A stretch of DNA of 64,000 nt from Streptomyces sp. TG1A-60. Lineage in GTDB: Bacteria > Actinomycetota > Actinomycetes > Streptomycetales > Streptomycetaceae. The notes beneath the pieces are model-generated. The model saw only the letters and a list, made by a program, of their open reading frames with translations, did no database searches and was not told the origin of the DNA. Position 1 is the stretch's first letter, and each line of letters starts with the position of its first letter. Location: assembly GCF_037201975.1 (NCBI RefSeq), contig NZ_CP147520.1:992001-1056000 (forward strand). The letters are read 5' to 3'. The position numbers were made by a program, and so were the translations under genes. This document shows positions 9,475 to 17,848 of this stretch, one piece after another.

Positions 9475-10391
9475 CACGCCTCCGGGAACTTCGGGGCGGG
9501 GACGCCCACGGTCTGCGGCTCGGCGCCCAGCGAGGTCGGCCAGACGTCGGCGAGGGCCTCGGGGGTCCAGCCGCCGTTCGCGTACGCCGTCTTGATCTCC
9601 TGCGGATGCGACCAGAGTGCCACCTTGTCGCCGCCGATGCCGATGGCCTGGCCGGTGACACCGCGCGCGGCCTCGGAGGCGAGGAACGGGATCAGGGCCG
9701 CGCAGTCCTCGGGGGTGCCGAAGCCCTCGCCCTTGCGCAGGAAGTCAGGGAACGGCTTGCCCTCGCGCAGGGCCTCCACGTACGGGGCGAAGACCGGGAT
9801 GGTCTCGGTCATCGCGGTGGCGGCGACCGGGATGACCGCGTTGACCGTGATGTTCGCGCGGCCCAGCTCCATCGCCCAGGTGCGGGCGAAGGCGGCGATG
9901 CCGGCCTTGGCGGCGGCGTAGTTCGTCTGGCCGAAGTTGCCGCGCTGGCCGGCCGGGGAGCCGACGAGGATCAGGGTGCCGCCCTCGCCCTGTTCGCGCA
10001 TACGGACCGCGGCGGCGCGGGCGCAGGTGAAGGTGCCCTTGAGGTGGGTGGTGATCACCGCGTCGAAGTCGTCGTCGGACATCTTCCACAGCACCTTGTC
10101 ACGCAGGATGCCCGCGTTGGTGACGAGGATGTCGAGCCGCCCGAACTCCTCCACCGCGCGGCCCACCAGCCGGTCGGCGGCCTCGGTCGTACCGACCGGG
10201 ACGACCTCGGCCACGGCCTTGCCGCCCGCCTCGGTGATGGACTTCACGGCCGCTTCGGCCACGGCCTCGTCGATGTCGTTGACGACGACGGAGGCGCCGG
10301 CGGCGGCGAGGGCCTGTGCGTAGGCGAGGCCGAGGCCACGGCCACTGCCCGTGACGACGGCGACCTTGCCGGTGAGATCGATGCTGGGCAC
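9474..10391 (-). CDS. Short-chain dehydrogenase (3-hydroxyacyl-CoA type)
   Basis: A 305-residue classical SDR. VVTGSGRGLGLAYAQ is the dinucleotide-binding TGxxxGxG loop, ILVTNAGILRD the NAG motif, a Ser precedes in LVGSPAG, and YAAAKAG is the catalytic YxxxK. The C-terminus runs about 50 residues beyond the usual SDR, as in dehydrogenases related to peroxisomal multifunctional enzyme. It should oxidise the 3-hydroxyacyl-CoA formed by the MaoC hydratase. The start is GTG at 10391 after GAAGGGA. It is the first gene of a minus-strand operon facing a MarR regulator. Confidence 0.88.
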   Translation of the reverse strand: MPSIDLTGKVAVVTGSGRGLGLAYAQALAAAGASVVVNDIDEAVAEAAVKSITEAGGKAVAEVVPVGTTEAADRLVGRAVEEFGRLDILVTNAGILRDKVLWKMSDDDFDAVITTHLKGTFTCARAAAVRMREQGEGGTLILVGSPAGQRGNFGQTNYAAAKAGIAAFARTWAMELGRANITVNAVIPVAATAMTETIPVFAPYVEALREGKPFPDFLRKGEGFGTPEDCAALIPFLASEAARGVTGQAIGIGGDKVALWSHPQEIKTAYANGGWTPEALADVWPTSLGAEPQTVGVPAPKFPEA

Positions 10392-10430
10392 GAGTGGGGT
10401 CCCTTCGGTGGCTGTGCGGCGTCGAGATCG

Positions 10431-10468
10431 AAGTTAAGAGCAATAGTTGTTGACGTCAATAGTTGTTG
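10431..10468 (-). promoter_or_regulatory. Operon promoter with repeated MarR-type operator
   Basis: CAATAGTTGTTG occurs twice as a direct repeat (10441-10452 and 10457-10468), starts 16 bases apart, around a palindromic TTGACGTCAA (10450-10459). On the minus strand TTGACG (10459-10454), a 17-base spacer and TAACTT (10436-10431) form a good promoter for the SDR operon, so the repeats cover its -35 box. This is where a repressor such as the divergent MarR protein would bind. Confidence 0.6.
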
Positions 10469-10530
10469 TTCCCTGAGCGTTGCGTCATGCTGAGTGCAGT
10501 ACGCAAAGCGCCGCCCCGTCCGGGGCCTCG

Positions 10531-11025
10531 ATGAGGGAGCCCGCCATCGCCGGCCAGCAGACGCAGAACCCCGCCTCGATCGACGCGCACGAGCCGTGGA
10601 TGCGCGGACTGCACGCGGACACTGGCTATCTGCTCTACCGCCTGGGTCTGCGGTCCGGGCAGCTGTTCAACTCCTCCCTCCAGGAGTCGGGCCTGCGACT
10701 GCGCCACTACGCGCTGCTGCGCTTCCTCGCCACGTCGCCGGGCGCGCTCCAGCGGGAGCTGAGCGCGTCCCTCGGTTACGACCCGAGTGCGATCGTCGGC
10801 CTGGTGGACGACCTGGAGCAGCTGGGCTTCGCCGAGCGGCGCCCCTCCCCCGACGACCGCCGCAGCCGGATCATCGTCCTCACCGAGGACGGCCGGTCCT
10901 TCCTCCGCGACACCGACGAGGCCGGTCAGCGCGTCACGAACGAGCTGCTGGAGCCCCTCGACACCGCCGAGCGCGATGCGCTCCACGTACTGCTGCAGAA
11001 GGTCGCCGAAGCCGGACTGGGGTGA
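10531..11025 (+). CDS. MarR-family transcriptional regulator
   Basis: About 164 residues from the ATG at 10531; the frame is open from a TTG at 10480, so the start is uncertain. The winged helix-turn-helix is plain: LRHYALLRFLATSPGALQRELSASLGYDPSAIVGLVDDLEQLGFAERRPSPDDRR, with the DxRxxR wing typical of MarR. These are dimeric repressors released by small ligands. It diverges from the SDR/amidohydrolase/ligase/hydratase operon, with a repeated operator-like site between them. By analogy with CouR, the inducer may be an aryl-CoA ester made by the operon's own ligase. An IclR gene follows 10 bases downstream. Confidence 0.85.
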   Translation: MREPAIAGQQTQNPASIDAHEPWMRGLHADTGYLLYRLGLRSGQLFNSSLQESGLRLRHYALLRFLATSPGALQRELSASLGYDPSAIVGLVDDLEQLGFAERRPSPDDRRSRIIVLTEDGRSFLRDTDEAGQRVTNELLEPLDTAERDALHVLLQKVAEAGLG

Positions 11026-11035
11026 CGCCACGCCG

Positions 11036-11917
11036 ATGAGCACCGACGCGCGCCGGTCGCCGGGGACCGCCTCCGGGCCCACTCCGCCGCCGGGGACCGC
11101 GCCCCGGCCGGCCGCACCGCCCGGTACCGCCCGCTCGGCGCCCGACCGGCTGCTCGCCGTGCTGGCCGCCTTCGACCACGACCATCCGGCGCTCTCCCTG
11201 ACCGACATCAGCCGCCGCGCCGGGCTGACGCTCAGCACGGCCCACCGGCTGGTGGGCGCGCTCACCGAATGGGGTGCCCTGGAGCGGGACGACACCGGCG
11301 TCTACCACGTCGGGCTCAGGCTCTGGGAGGTCGCGGCCCTCGCCCCGCGCGGCCTCGCCCTGCGGCAGATCGCGCTGCCGTACCTGGAGGACCTCTACGA
11401 GGCGACGCACGAGAACGTGCAGCTGGCCGTGCGCGACGGCGACGAGGTCGTCTATATCGAGTGGCTCTCCGGGCGCTCGGCCGTCGGCGTCCACATCCGG
11501 GTGGGCGCACGCTGGCCCCTGCATGCCACGGGCGTGGGCCTGGCGCTCCTCGCGTACGGCGATGCGGCGTCCCAAGACGGCTACTGCCGAGAGTCGTTGA
11601 CCTCCTTCACGCCGTACACCATCACCGACGGGCCCCGGTTGCGGCGCGTCCTCGCCGAAGTCCGGCGTACGGGTGTGGCGGTGAGCAGCCGCCAGATCAC
11701 CGAGGACGCGCTGTCGGTCGCCGCACCGATACGCGGTCCGGGCGGGGCCGTGGTCGCCGCGGTGTCGGTCGTGGTGCCCCAGGCGGGCGCCCAGGTACCG
11801 GTGTTGACGCCCGCCGTACGGGTGGCGGCACGTGGGATCTCCCGGGCCCTGGGCTGGCAGCCGGACGAACCCCGGCGCGGGTCGCTGATACCGGGCCGGG
11901 GCACAGGGCCTTCCTGA
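11036..11917 (+). CDS. IclR-family transcriptional regulator
   Basis: A 293-residue protein starting at ATG 11036. A proline-rich leader of about 35 residues precedes the IclR winged helix (DRLLAVLAAFDHDHPALSLTDISRRAGLTLSTAHRLVGAL). The C-terminal ligand-binding domain follows (LEDLYEATHENVQLAVRDGD, ARWPLHATGVGLALLAY, and ITEDALSVAAPIRG). IclR proteins often control aromatic-acid or short-acid catabolism. It is probably cotranscribed with the MarR gene and may regulate the same operon or a distant one. The 325 bases behind it hold no gene but carry the palindrome for the GH16 gene. Confidence 0.87.
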   Translation: MSTDARRSPGTASGPTPPPGTAPRPAAPPGTARSAPDRLLAVLAAFDHDHPALSLTDISRRAGLTLSTAHRLVGALTEWGALERDDTGVYHVGLRLWEVAALAPRGLALRQIALPYLEDLYEATHENVQLAVRDGDEVVYIEWLSGRSAVGVHIRVGARWPLHATGVGLALLAYGDAASQDGYCRESLTSFTPYTITDGPRLRRVLAEVRRTGVAVSSRQITEDALSVAAPIRGPGGAVVAAVSVVVPQAGAQVPVLTPAVRVAARGISRALGWQPDEPRRGSLIPGRGTGPS

Positions 11918-12162
11918 CCGGCGGCCGGCCCCCGGGTTCCTACTGGCCGACCGACGCCTGTGCGGACCGACCCTCCGCCTCCGCCGCCGGAGACCGACCG
12001 TCGCGGCACCGGGAATGACGGGCCGTCACCTCAGTCTGCTCTTGGCCGGGACCTCCGACGACGGCCGATGTTCCTATGGTGAACTCGCCCCTCCCCCAGG
12101 GACTTTCTCCGCTTTGACTCTTGACGACCGCAGCGTGGGAGCGCACATTGACCGCACGCTGC

Positions 12163-12182
12163 TTCTGAGAGCGCTCTCAGAA
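12163..12182. promoter_or_regulatory. Perfect 20-bp LacI-type operator palindrome
   Basis: TTCTGAGAGCGCTCTCAGAA is a perfect palindrome with the central GAGCGCTC core seen in LacI-family operators of Streptomyces sugar genes such as the CebR box (TGGGAGCGCTCCCA). It lies 60 bases before the GH16 start. This is the expected place for substrate-dependent repression of the glucanase. The nearest LacI gene in the window is 18 kb away (30036), so the cognate repressor is unknown. Confidence 0.75.
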
Positions 12183-12242
12183 CGGGCTCCGCAGAGTGCT
12201 CCCCACCCGCGCATTTCACTCCGTACACCCGAAGAGGCCGCT

Positions 12243-13631
12243 ATGAGTGAAACCTCCGGCACACCCGTCAGACGTCGCCGCCCGCTCCGGCGCGTACTGC
12301 TCGCCACGGCAGGCGCGCTGGCGCTGGCGACGGCCTGGGCGACGACCGCGCAGGGGGCGGCACCCACACCGCCCGCCGGCTGGACGCAGGTCTTCGTCGA
12401 CGACTTCAACGGCACGGCCGGCACCGGCGTGAACACCTCCCACTGGCAGTACGCGACCGGGACTTCCTATCCCGGCGGCCCCGCCGACTGGGGCACCGGC
12501 GAGGTCGAGACGATGACGAACAGCACCGACAACGTCTCGCTCGACGGCAACGGCAATCTGCGCATCACCCCGCTGCGCGACACCGCGGGCAACTGGACCT
12601 CCGGCCGCATCGAGACCAACCGCGCCGACTTCCGGCCCCCGGCGGGCGGCAAGCTGCGCGTCGAGTCGCGCATCCAGATGCCGAACGTCACCGGTACGGC
12701 GGCCGAGGGCTACTGGCCCGCCTTCTGGATGCTGGGCGCGCCGTACCGGGGCAACTACCAGAACTGGCCGAGCGTAGGCGAGCTGGACATCATGGAGAAC
12801 GTCCAGGGCCGCAACCAGGTCTGGGCCACGATGCACTGTGGCACCAACCCGGGCGGCCCCTGCAACGAGACGACCGGCATCGGGAACTCCACCGCGTGCC
12901 CGAACACGACCTGCCAGTCCGGCTTCCACACCTACACGATGGAGTGGGACCGCTCGGTGACCCCCGAGACGATCCGCTTCTTCGTCGACGACGTCAACTT
13001 CCACACGGTCAACGCGAACCAGGTCGACGCGACGACCTGGAACAGCGCCACGAACCACGGCTTCTTCATCATCCTGAACGTGGCGATGGGCGGCGCCTTC
13101 CCGGACGCGTTCGGCGGCGGACTGGACGGCGACACCCGGCCCGGTGTACCCATGGTCGTCGACTACGTGCAGGTGCTGTCGGCCGGTGGGGGCACCACCA
13201 CCCCGCCGCCGTCGGGCTCCCGTGACGCGTACAGCGCCATCCAGGCCGAGTCGTACAACGGCCAGAGCGGGGTCAGCACCGAGTCCACGGCGGACACCGG
13301 CGGCGGCCAGAACATCGGCTCCCTCGCCAACGGCGACTGGGCACTCTTCCGAAACGTCGACTTCGGCTCCACAGCCGCCACCCAGTTCGTCGCCAGGGTC
13401 GCCAGCGGGGCGAACCCGGGTGTGAGCGGCCTGGTCGAGGTCCGGCTCGACAGCCGTACGAGCACACCGGTCGGCAGCTTCTCCATCGCCGGCACCGGGG
13501 GCTGGCAGTCCTGGCGGACGGTGCCCGCCAACATGAGCCGAGTCACCGGCACCCACGACGTCTACCTGACGTTCACGAGCGGTCAGCCACAGGACTTCGT
13601 GAACGTGAACTGGTTCAACTTCGGCCGCTGA
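12243..13631 (+). CDS. Secreted endo-1,3-beta-glucanase-like GH16 with CBM6
   Basis: A 462-residue exported protein from ATG 12243 (GAAGAGG upstream). A twin-Arg-like start (RRRRPLRRVLL), a hydrophobic stretch and an AQGAA cleavage region form the signal peptide. Residues about 40-320 are a GH16 beta-jelly roll whose active site is GELDIMENVQG (ExDxxE nucleophile and acid). After a short Thr/Pro linker, residues about 330-462 are a family 6 carbohydrate-binding module (AIQAESYNGQSGV, GDWALFRNVDFG). It should cut beta-1,3-glucans such as laminarin or fungal wall glucan outside the cell. A LacI-type palindrome sits upstream and a hairpin terminator follows. Confidence 0.93.
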   Translation: MSETSGTPVRRRRPLRRVLLATAGALALATAWATTAQGAAPTPPAGWTQVFVDDFNGTAGTGVNTSHWQYATGTSYPGGPADWGTGEVETMTNSTDNVSLDGNGNLRITPLRDTAGNWTSGRIETNRADFRPPAGGKLRVESRIQMPNVTGTAAEGYWPAFWMLGAPYRGNYQNWPSVGELDIMENVQGRNQVWATMHCGTNPGGPCNETTGIGNSTACPNTTCQSGFHTYTMEWDRSVTPETIRFFVDDVNFHTVNANQVDATTWNSATNHGFFIILNVAMGGAFPDAFGGGLDGDTRPGVPMVVDYVQVLSAGGGTTTPPPSGSRDAYSAIQAESYNGQSGVSTESTADTGGGQNIGSLANGDWALFRNVDFGSTAATQFVARVASGANPGVSGLVEVRLDSRTSTPVGSFSIAGTGGWQSWRTVPANMSRVTGTHDVYLTFTSGQPQDFVNVNWFNFGR

Positions 13632-13656
13632 GCGGCTTGTCGGCACCGTGTCACAG

Positions 13657-13682
13657 GGGCTTCGCGCACTCGCGCGAAGCCC
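13657..13682 (+). terminator. Terminator hairpin of the GH16 gene
   Basis: GGGCTTCGCGC, a 4-base loop, then the exact complement. It begins 25 bases behind the GH16 stop and directly abuts the zwf remnant. Confidence 0.75.
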
Positions 13683-14096
13683 TTCGTCACGGAGATCGCG
13701 GTCGTCCTCCAGCGCGCCCCGCACTCCCCGTTCGACTCCACGGCCACCGACGGAGCCGGGACAGAACGCGATCGTCATCCGGGTGCAGCCGGACGAGGGA
13801 ACGACCGTGCGCTTCGGTTCGGAGGCACCGGGTACCTTGATGGACTTCGCGTACGGCGAGTCGTTCTCCGGCTCCAGCCCGGAGGCGTACGAACGGCTGA
13901 TCCTGGACGTGCCGCTCGGCGACGCCAACCTCTTCCCCCGCCATCAGGAGGTGGAGGAGTCCTGGAGGATCCTCGACCCGGTCGAGGAATACTGGGCGGG
14001 TCACGGCAGGCCCCGCGGTACGCCTCGGGCAGTTGGGGACCCGAGGAAGCGGACGAGATGCTCGCACGAGACGGACGGAGCTGGCGCAGGCCATGA
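13683..14096 (+). pseudogene. zwf: Glucose-6-phosphate dehydrogenase remnant (C-terminal part only)
   Basis: Only the last quarter of Zwf survives, in three frames. First PFVTEIAVVLQRAPHSPFDS at 13680-13740. Then, shifted, EPGQNAIVIRVQPDEGTTV up to MDFAYGESF, with a few family residues missing before it. This frame continues SPEAYERLILDVPLGDANLF to PVEEYW. A third frame from about 14010 gives GSWGPEEADEMLARDGRSW and ends RRP, stop at 14096. The NADP-binding and substrate-binding halves are absent, so no enzyme can be made. The final TGA overlaps the opcA ATG (ATGA), the normal zwf-opcA join. The upstream part of the usual pentose-phosphate cluster (tkt, tal) is not seen; a glucanase sits there instead. 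Confidence 0.85.
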
Positions 14097-15031
14097 AATT
14101 CGACCTGACGGACACCACGGCAAGCAAGATCAACAAGGCCCTGGTGCGGGGCCGCCGGGCCATCGGCACGCCCGCGGTGGGCATGGTCCTCACGATGGTG
14201 ATCGTGACGGACGAGGAGAACGCGTACGACTCGATGAGGGCGGCCGAGGAGGCCTCGCACGAGCACCCCTCGCGCACCCTGGTCGTCATCAGGCGGCACG
14301 CCCGCACGCCGAAGGACCGTACGAAGTCACATCTGGACGCCGAGGTGCGGGTCGGCGCCGACGCGGCCTCCGGCGAGACGGTCGTGCTGCGGACGTACGG
14401 CGAGGTGTCCGACCACGCCGACTCCGTGGTCCTGCCGCTGCTGCTGCCGGACGCGCCGGTGGTGGTGTGGTGGCCGGTGGACGCGCCGGAGAACCCGGCG
14501 AAGGACCCGCTGGGCGCGCTCGCGCAGCGCCGGATCACCGACATGTACGCCGTGGAGACCCCGCTCGCCGCCCTGGAGCAGCGGGTCGCGTCCTACACCC
14601 CCGGGGACACCGACCTGGCATGGACCCGGCTGACGCCGTGGCGTTCGATGCTGGCGGCCGCCCTCGACCAGGCCGTGGCGACCATCACCTCGGCCTCGGT
14701 GGAGAGCGAGGCCGACAACCCGAGCGCCGAGCTGCTGGCCCGCTGGCTGGAGGCCCGTCTCGGTGTGTCCGTCGAGCGGGTGCTGACCGCCGGGCCGGTC
14801 GTGACGGGCGTGCGCCTGGGCACCGAGAAGGGCGAGATCGTCATCGACCGCCCCGAGGGCCCGCTCGCCACGCTCACCCTGCCGGGCCAGCCGTCCCGCA
14901 CACTCGCCCTGAAGGTGCGTCCCACCTCCGAACTGATCGCCGAGGAGCTGCGGCGCCTCGACGCTGACGACATGTACGCCATCGCCCTGCGCGGCGGCGA
15001 GGTCGACCGGGGGGTGAGCGCCCGTGACTGA
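14093..15031 (+). CDS. opcA: Glucose-6-phosphate dehydrogenase assembly protein OpcA
   Basis: A 312-residue intact OpcA homologue (MKFDLTDTTASKINKALV...). The family pattern is visible in MVLTMVIVTDEENAYDSM, HPSRTLVVIRRHA, PVVVWWPVDAPENPAKDPLG and DTDLAWTRLTPWRSMLAAAL. OpcA binds and activates Zwf in actinobacteria and cyanobacteria. Here its partner gene just upstream is a remnant, so OpcA must serve a zwf elsewhere in the genome or be idle. Its ATG overlaps the remnant's stop. The gene has no visible damage, which suggests it is still selected or that the zwf loss is recent. Confidence 0.92.
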   Translation: MKFDLTDTTASKINKALVRGRRAIGTPAVGMVLTMVIVTDEENAYDSMRAAEEASHEHPSRTLVVIRRHARTPKDRTKSHLDAEVRVGADAASGETVVLRTYGEVSDHADSVVLPLLLPDAPVVVWWPVDAPENPAKDPLGALAQRRITDMYAVETPLAALEQRVASYTPGDTDLAWTRLTPWRSMLAAALDQAVATITSASVESEADNPSAELLARWLEARLGVSVERVLTAGPVVTGVRLGTEKGEIVIDRPEGPLATLTLPGQPSRTLALKVRPTSELIAEELRRLDADDMYAIALRGGEVDRGVSARD

Positions 15032-15164
15032 CCCGTACCGGCTCGACCGGCGCCCCGGGCGGGCCGAACGGACCGTCGTACCCACGGTGGCCGCGTACCG
15101 CACGCCTCGGAACGCCCACGTCCGCTCCCCCACCACTCATGACGCTCGGAAGAAGTGAACTGAC

Positions 15165-16055
15165 TTGACAGCGATGCAGCTGGGCCTCATCGGTCTCGGC
15201 AAGATGGGCGGCAACATGCGCGAGCGGATCCGCCGCGCCGGCCACACCGTCATCGGCTACGACCGCGATCCCGGCCTCTCCGACGTGGGCAGCCTGGCCG
15301 AACTGGTCGAGCGTCTCGACGGCCCGCGCGCGGTGTGGGTGATGGTGCCCGCCGGTGGCCCCACGCAGTCCGTCGTCGACGAGCTGGCGGAACTGCTGTC
15401 GCCCGGCGACACGGTCGTCGACGGCGGCAACTCCCGCTGGACGGACGACGAGAAGCACGCGGCCGAACTGGGCGCGAAGGACATCGGCTTCGTCGACGCG
15501 GGCGTCTCCGGTGGCGTGTGGGGCCTGGAAGACGGCTATGCCCTGATGGTCGGCGGCGACCCCGAGCACGTCGAGCGGCTCCGGCCGGTCTTCGAAGCGC
15601 TCAAGCCGGAAGGGCCGTACGGCTATGTCCACGCCGGCAGGGTCGGCGCCGGTCACTTCTCCAAGATGGTCCACAACGGCATCGAGTACGCCTTGATGCA
15701 GGCGTACGCCGAGGGCTGGGAGCTGCTGGAGAAGGCCGACTCGGTGACGGACGTGCGCGAGGTCTTCCGCTCCTGGCAGGAGGGGACCGTCATCCGCTCC
15801 TGGCTGCTCGACCTCGCCGTCAACGCGCTCGACGAGGACGAGCACCTGGGGGAGCTGCGCGGTTACGCCGAGGACTCGGGCGAGGGGCGGTGGACGGTCG
15901 AGGCCGCCATCGACCACGCGGTGCCGCTCCCCGCCATCACCGCCTCGCTCTTCGCCCGCTTCGCCTCGCGCCAGGACGACTCCCCGCAGATGAAGATGGT
16001 CGCCGCGCTCCGGAACCAGTTCGGGGGCCACGCGGTCGAGTCCTCGCAGGAGTGA
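15165..16055 (+). CDS. gnd: 6-phosphogluconate dehydrogenase, decarboxylating (short GntZ type)
   Basis: A 296-residue NAD(P)-linked enzyme starting at TTG 15165, with GGAAGAAG at good spacing; an ATG lies three codons in. The Rossmann loop is LGLIGLGKMGGNM. DGGNSRWTDDEK, DAGVSGGVWGLEDGYALMVGG and the catalytic GHFSKMVHNGIEYALMQ follow. The short form fits the NAD-dependent family rather than the 470-residue enzyme. It oxidises 6-phosphogluconate to ribulose 5-phosphate and CO2. It belongs with opcA and the lost zwf as an oxidative pentose-phosphate set. The 130 bases after opcA contain no clear gene. Confidence 0.93.
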   Translation: MTAMQLGLIGLGKMGGNMRERIRRAGHTVIGYDRDPGLSDVGSLAELVERLDGPRAVWVMVPAGGPTQSVVDELAELLSPGDTVVDGGNSRWTDDEKHAAELGAKDIGFVDAGVSGGVWGLEDGYALMVGGDPEHVERLRPVFEALKPEGPYGYVHAGRVGAGHFSKMVHNGIEYALMQAYAEGWELLEKADSVTDVREVFRSWQEGTVIRSWLLDLAVNALDEDEHLGELRGYAEDSGEGRWTVEAAIDHAVPLPAITASLFARFASRQDDSPQMKMVAALRNQFGGHAVESSQE

Positions 16056-16166
16056 CCCGGTCGGCCTGCGGTGGCAGCCGGGGGCGGAAGCCGGGATCCG
16101 GCCAGCAACGCGAGGCCGGATCGCGGCAGTTGACAGGTACAAGCGTGCCCGGTGAGAGTCCCGGTG

Positions 16167-17627
16167 ATGATGATCAATGATCTGACGGCGACCGAGCGGC
16201 GGGTGTGGGACGCCTTTCCGCTGGGCGTGGCGGTGGACTTCACGGTCCCGGGTGCCGAGGACGAGGACGAGGACGCCGGGTGGGGCCCGGAGCGGACCGT
16301 ACGGGCCCGGGTGCTGCGGGCGTTGCTGCTCACCGCACCCCAGGAGGAAGGTGAGGTCGCCGCCCTCAAGATCGCGGGGGCCCGGATCACCGGCGGACTG
16401 GACCTGAAGTACGCGACGGTCGACAGCGTCGTACGGCTGAGCGACTGCCGTTTCGACGAGGTCCCCGACTTCTCGGGCGCGCAGCTAAGCTACCTCAATC
16501 TGACCAAGTCCCGGCTCCCCGGCCTGCGTTCGGCACGGGTGCGGGTCGACGGCGGACTGCGGTTGACGGACTGCCGGTTCCGGGGGCCGGTGAAGCTGAC
16601 CGGCGCGCAGATCGCCGGAACCCTCTTCATGGAACGGGCCGAGTTCACCGCGCCGGCCGACGAGCCCGCACTGTGGCTCAACCAGGCGGAGGTCGGAGAG
16701 GAGTTGTGCGCTCCCGGGCTGCGTGCGGACGGCGAGGTCAGGCTCGGCGGCGCCCATGTCGCCGGCGCGGTCGACCTGCGGCACGCCCGGCTGCACCGGC
16801 CCGGCGGCACCGTTCTCAGCGCGGAGGCACTGGTCACCGAATCCGACGCCGTGCTGCGGCGCGCGCGGGTACAAGGCCGGGTCGAGCTGCGCGGTGCCCG
16901 CCTGGGTGGCCGGCTGGACCTGTCGTACGTGCGCCTGTCGAACCCCGGTGGTACGGCCTTGCGGGTGAGCAGTTGCGTCATCAGCGAGCTGTGGCTGCGC
17001 AACGGCCCTCCGGTGGAGGGCGCCCTCAATATGCGCCGCGCCCAGATAGAAGTGCTGTTCGTGGAGCCGGACATGCTGCCGGACAAGGTTCTCCTGAACA
17101 GCCTCACCTACACCTCGCTCATCCCGCACGAGCCCGCCGAGCGCCGGCTGCCCATGCTGGAGCGAGACGGGGAGGCGTATCTGCCGTACTCCTACGAGCA
17201 GTTGACCGCGGCGTACCGCAGGATCGGTGACGAGGACGCCGCCCGGCGCGTCCAACTCGCCAAGCAGCGCCGCCATCACGCCACACTCCGCTGGCACGGA
17301 CGGCTCTGGGGCTACGCCCAGGACGCCGCCGTCGGCTACGGCTTCCGCCCGCTGCGCGCGGCCGTCTGGCTGCTGTCGCTGATGGCGGTGGGCTCCGTGA
17401 CCTACGCGGTGCAGCCGCCGAGCCCGCTCAAGGCGGACGAGGCCCCGGCGTTCAACCCGGTCGTCTACACCCTCGACCTGCTCCTCCCGATCATCGACTT
17501 CGGCCAGGAGCGGGCGTACGCACCCGAAGGCTGGGGGCAGTGGCTGTCGTACGTGCTCGTCATCACCGGCTGGATCCTGGCGACGACGGTGATCACGGGT
17601 GTGACGCGTACGGTCAGCCGCCAGTAG
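16167..17627 (+). CDS. Membrane-anchored beta-helix repeat protein, function unknown
   Basis: About 486 residues; starts at 16152 (GTG), 16167 or 16170 are all possible. The N-terminal two thirds consist of irregular five-residue-type repeats (ALKIAGARITGGLDLKYATV, VRLSDCRF, LNLTKSRL, GLRLTDCRF, VDLRHARL, VELRGARLGGRLDLSYVRL), which should fold as a right-handed beta helix. A linker with SYEQLTAAYRRIGDEDAARRV leads to two or three C-terminal membrane segments (AAVWLLSLMAVGSVTYAV and WLSYVLVITGWILATTVITGV). Streptomyces homologues are often labelled membrane-associated oxidoreductase, but no cofactor motif is visible and I do not assign an activity. The repeats probably lie in the cytoplasm. 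Confidence 0.75.
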   Translation: MMINDLTATERRVWDAFPLGVAVDFTVPGAEDEDEDAGWGPERTVRARVLRALLLTAPQEEGEVAALKIAGARITGGLDLKYATVDSVVRLSDCRFDEVPDFSGAQLSYLNLTKSRLPGLRSARVRVDGGLRLTDCRFRGPVKLTGAQIAGTLFMERAEFTAPADEPALWLNQAEVGEELCAPGLRADGEVRLGGAHVAGAVDLRHARLHRPGGTVLSAEALVTESDAVLRRARVQGRVELRGARLGGRLDLSYVRLSNPGGTALRVSSCVISELWLRNGPPVEGALNMRRAQIEVLFVEPDMLPDKVLLNSLTYTSLIPHEPAERRLPMLERDGEAYLPYSYEQLTAAYRRIGDEDAARRVQLAKQRRHHATLRWHGRLWGYAQDAAVGYGFRPLRAAVWLLSLMAVGSVTYAVQPPSPLKADEAPAFNPVVYTLDLLLPIIDFGQERAYAPEGWGQWLSYVLVITGWILATTVITGVTRTVSRQ

Positions 17628-17848
17628 GAGCCGTACGCCCCCGACCGGACACCATGCACCCGGGTGTCCCACCCCGCCGCGAAGGGCCCGGCAGCGCGGA
17701 GGCATGATGGCCGCACCGCGATGGTGTGGCGCGTGGCTGAGGGGGACGGACGAAGCGCGGTGAGGACCCTCGCCGAGCCACCCCGCGCCCGTGGGAGGGG
17801 TGGCCCTCGGCCCGGACCGGGCGGCGGCGCTGGAGGATCGCCCTGCTC

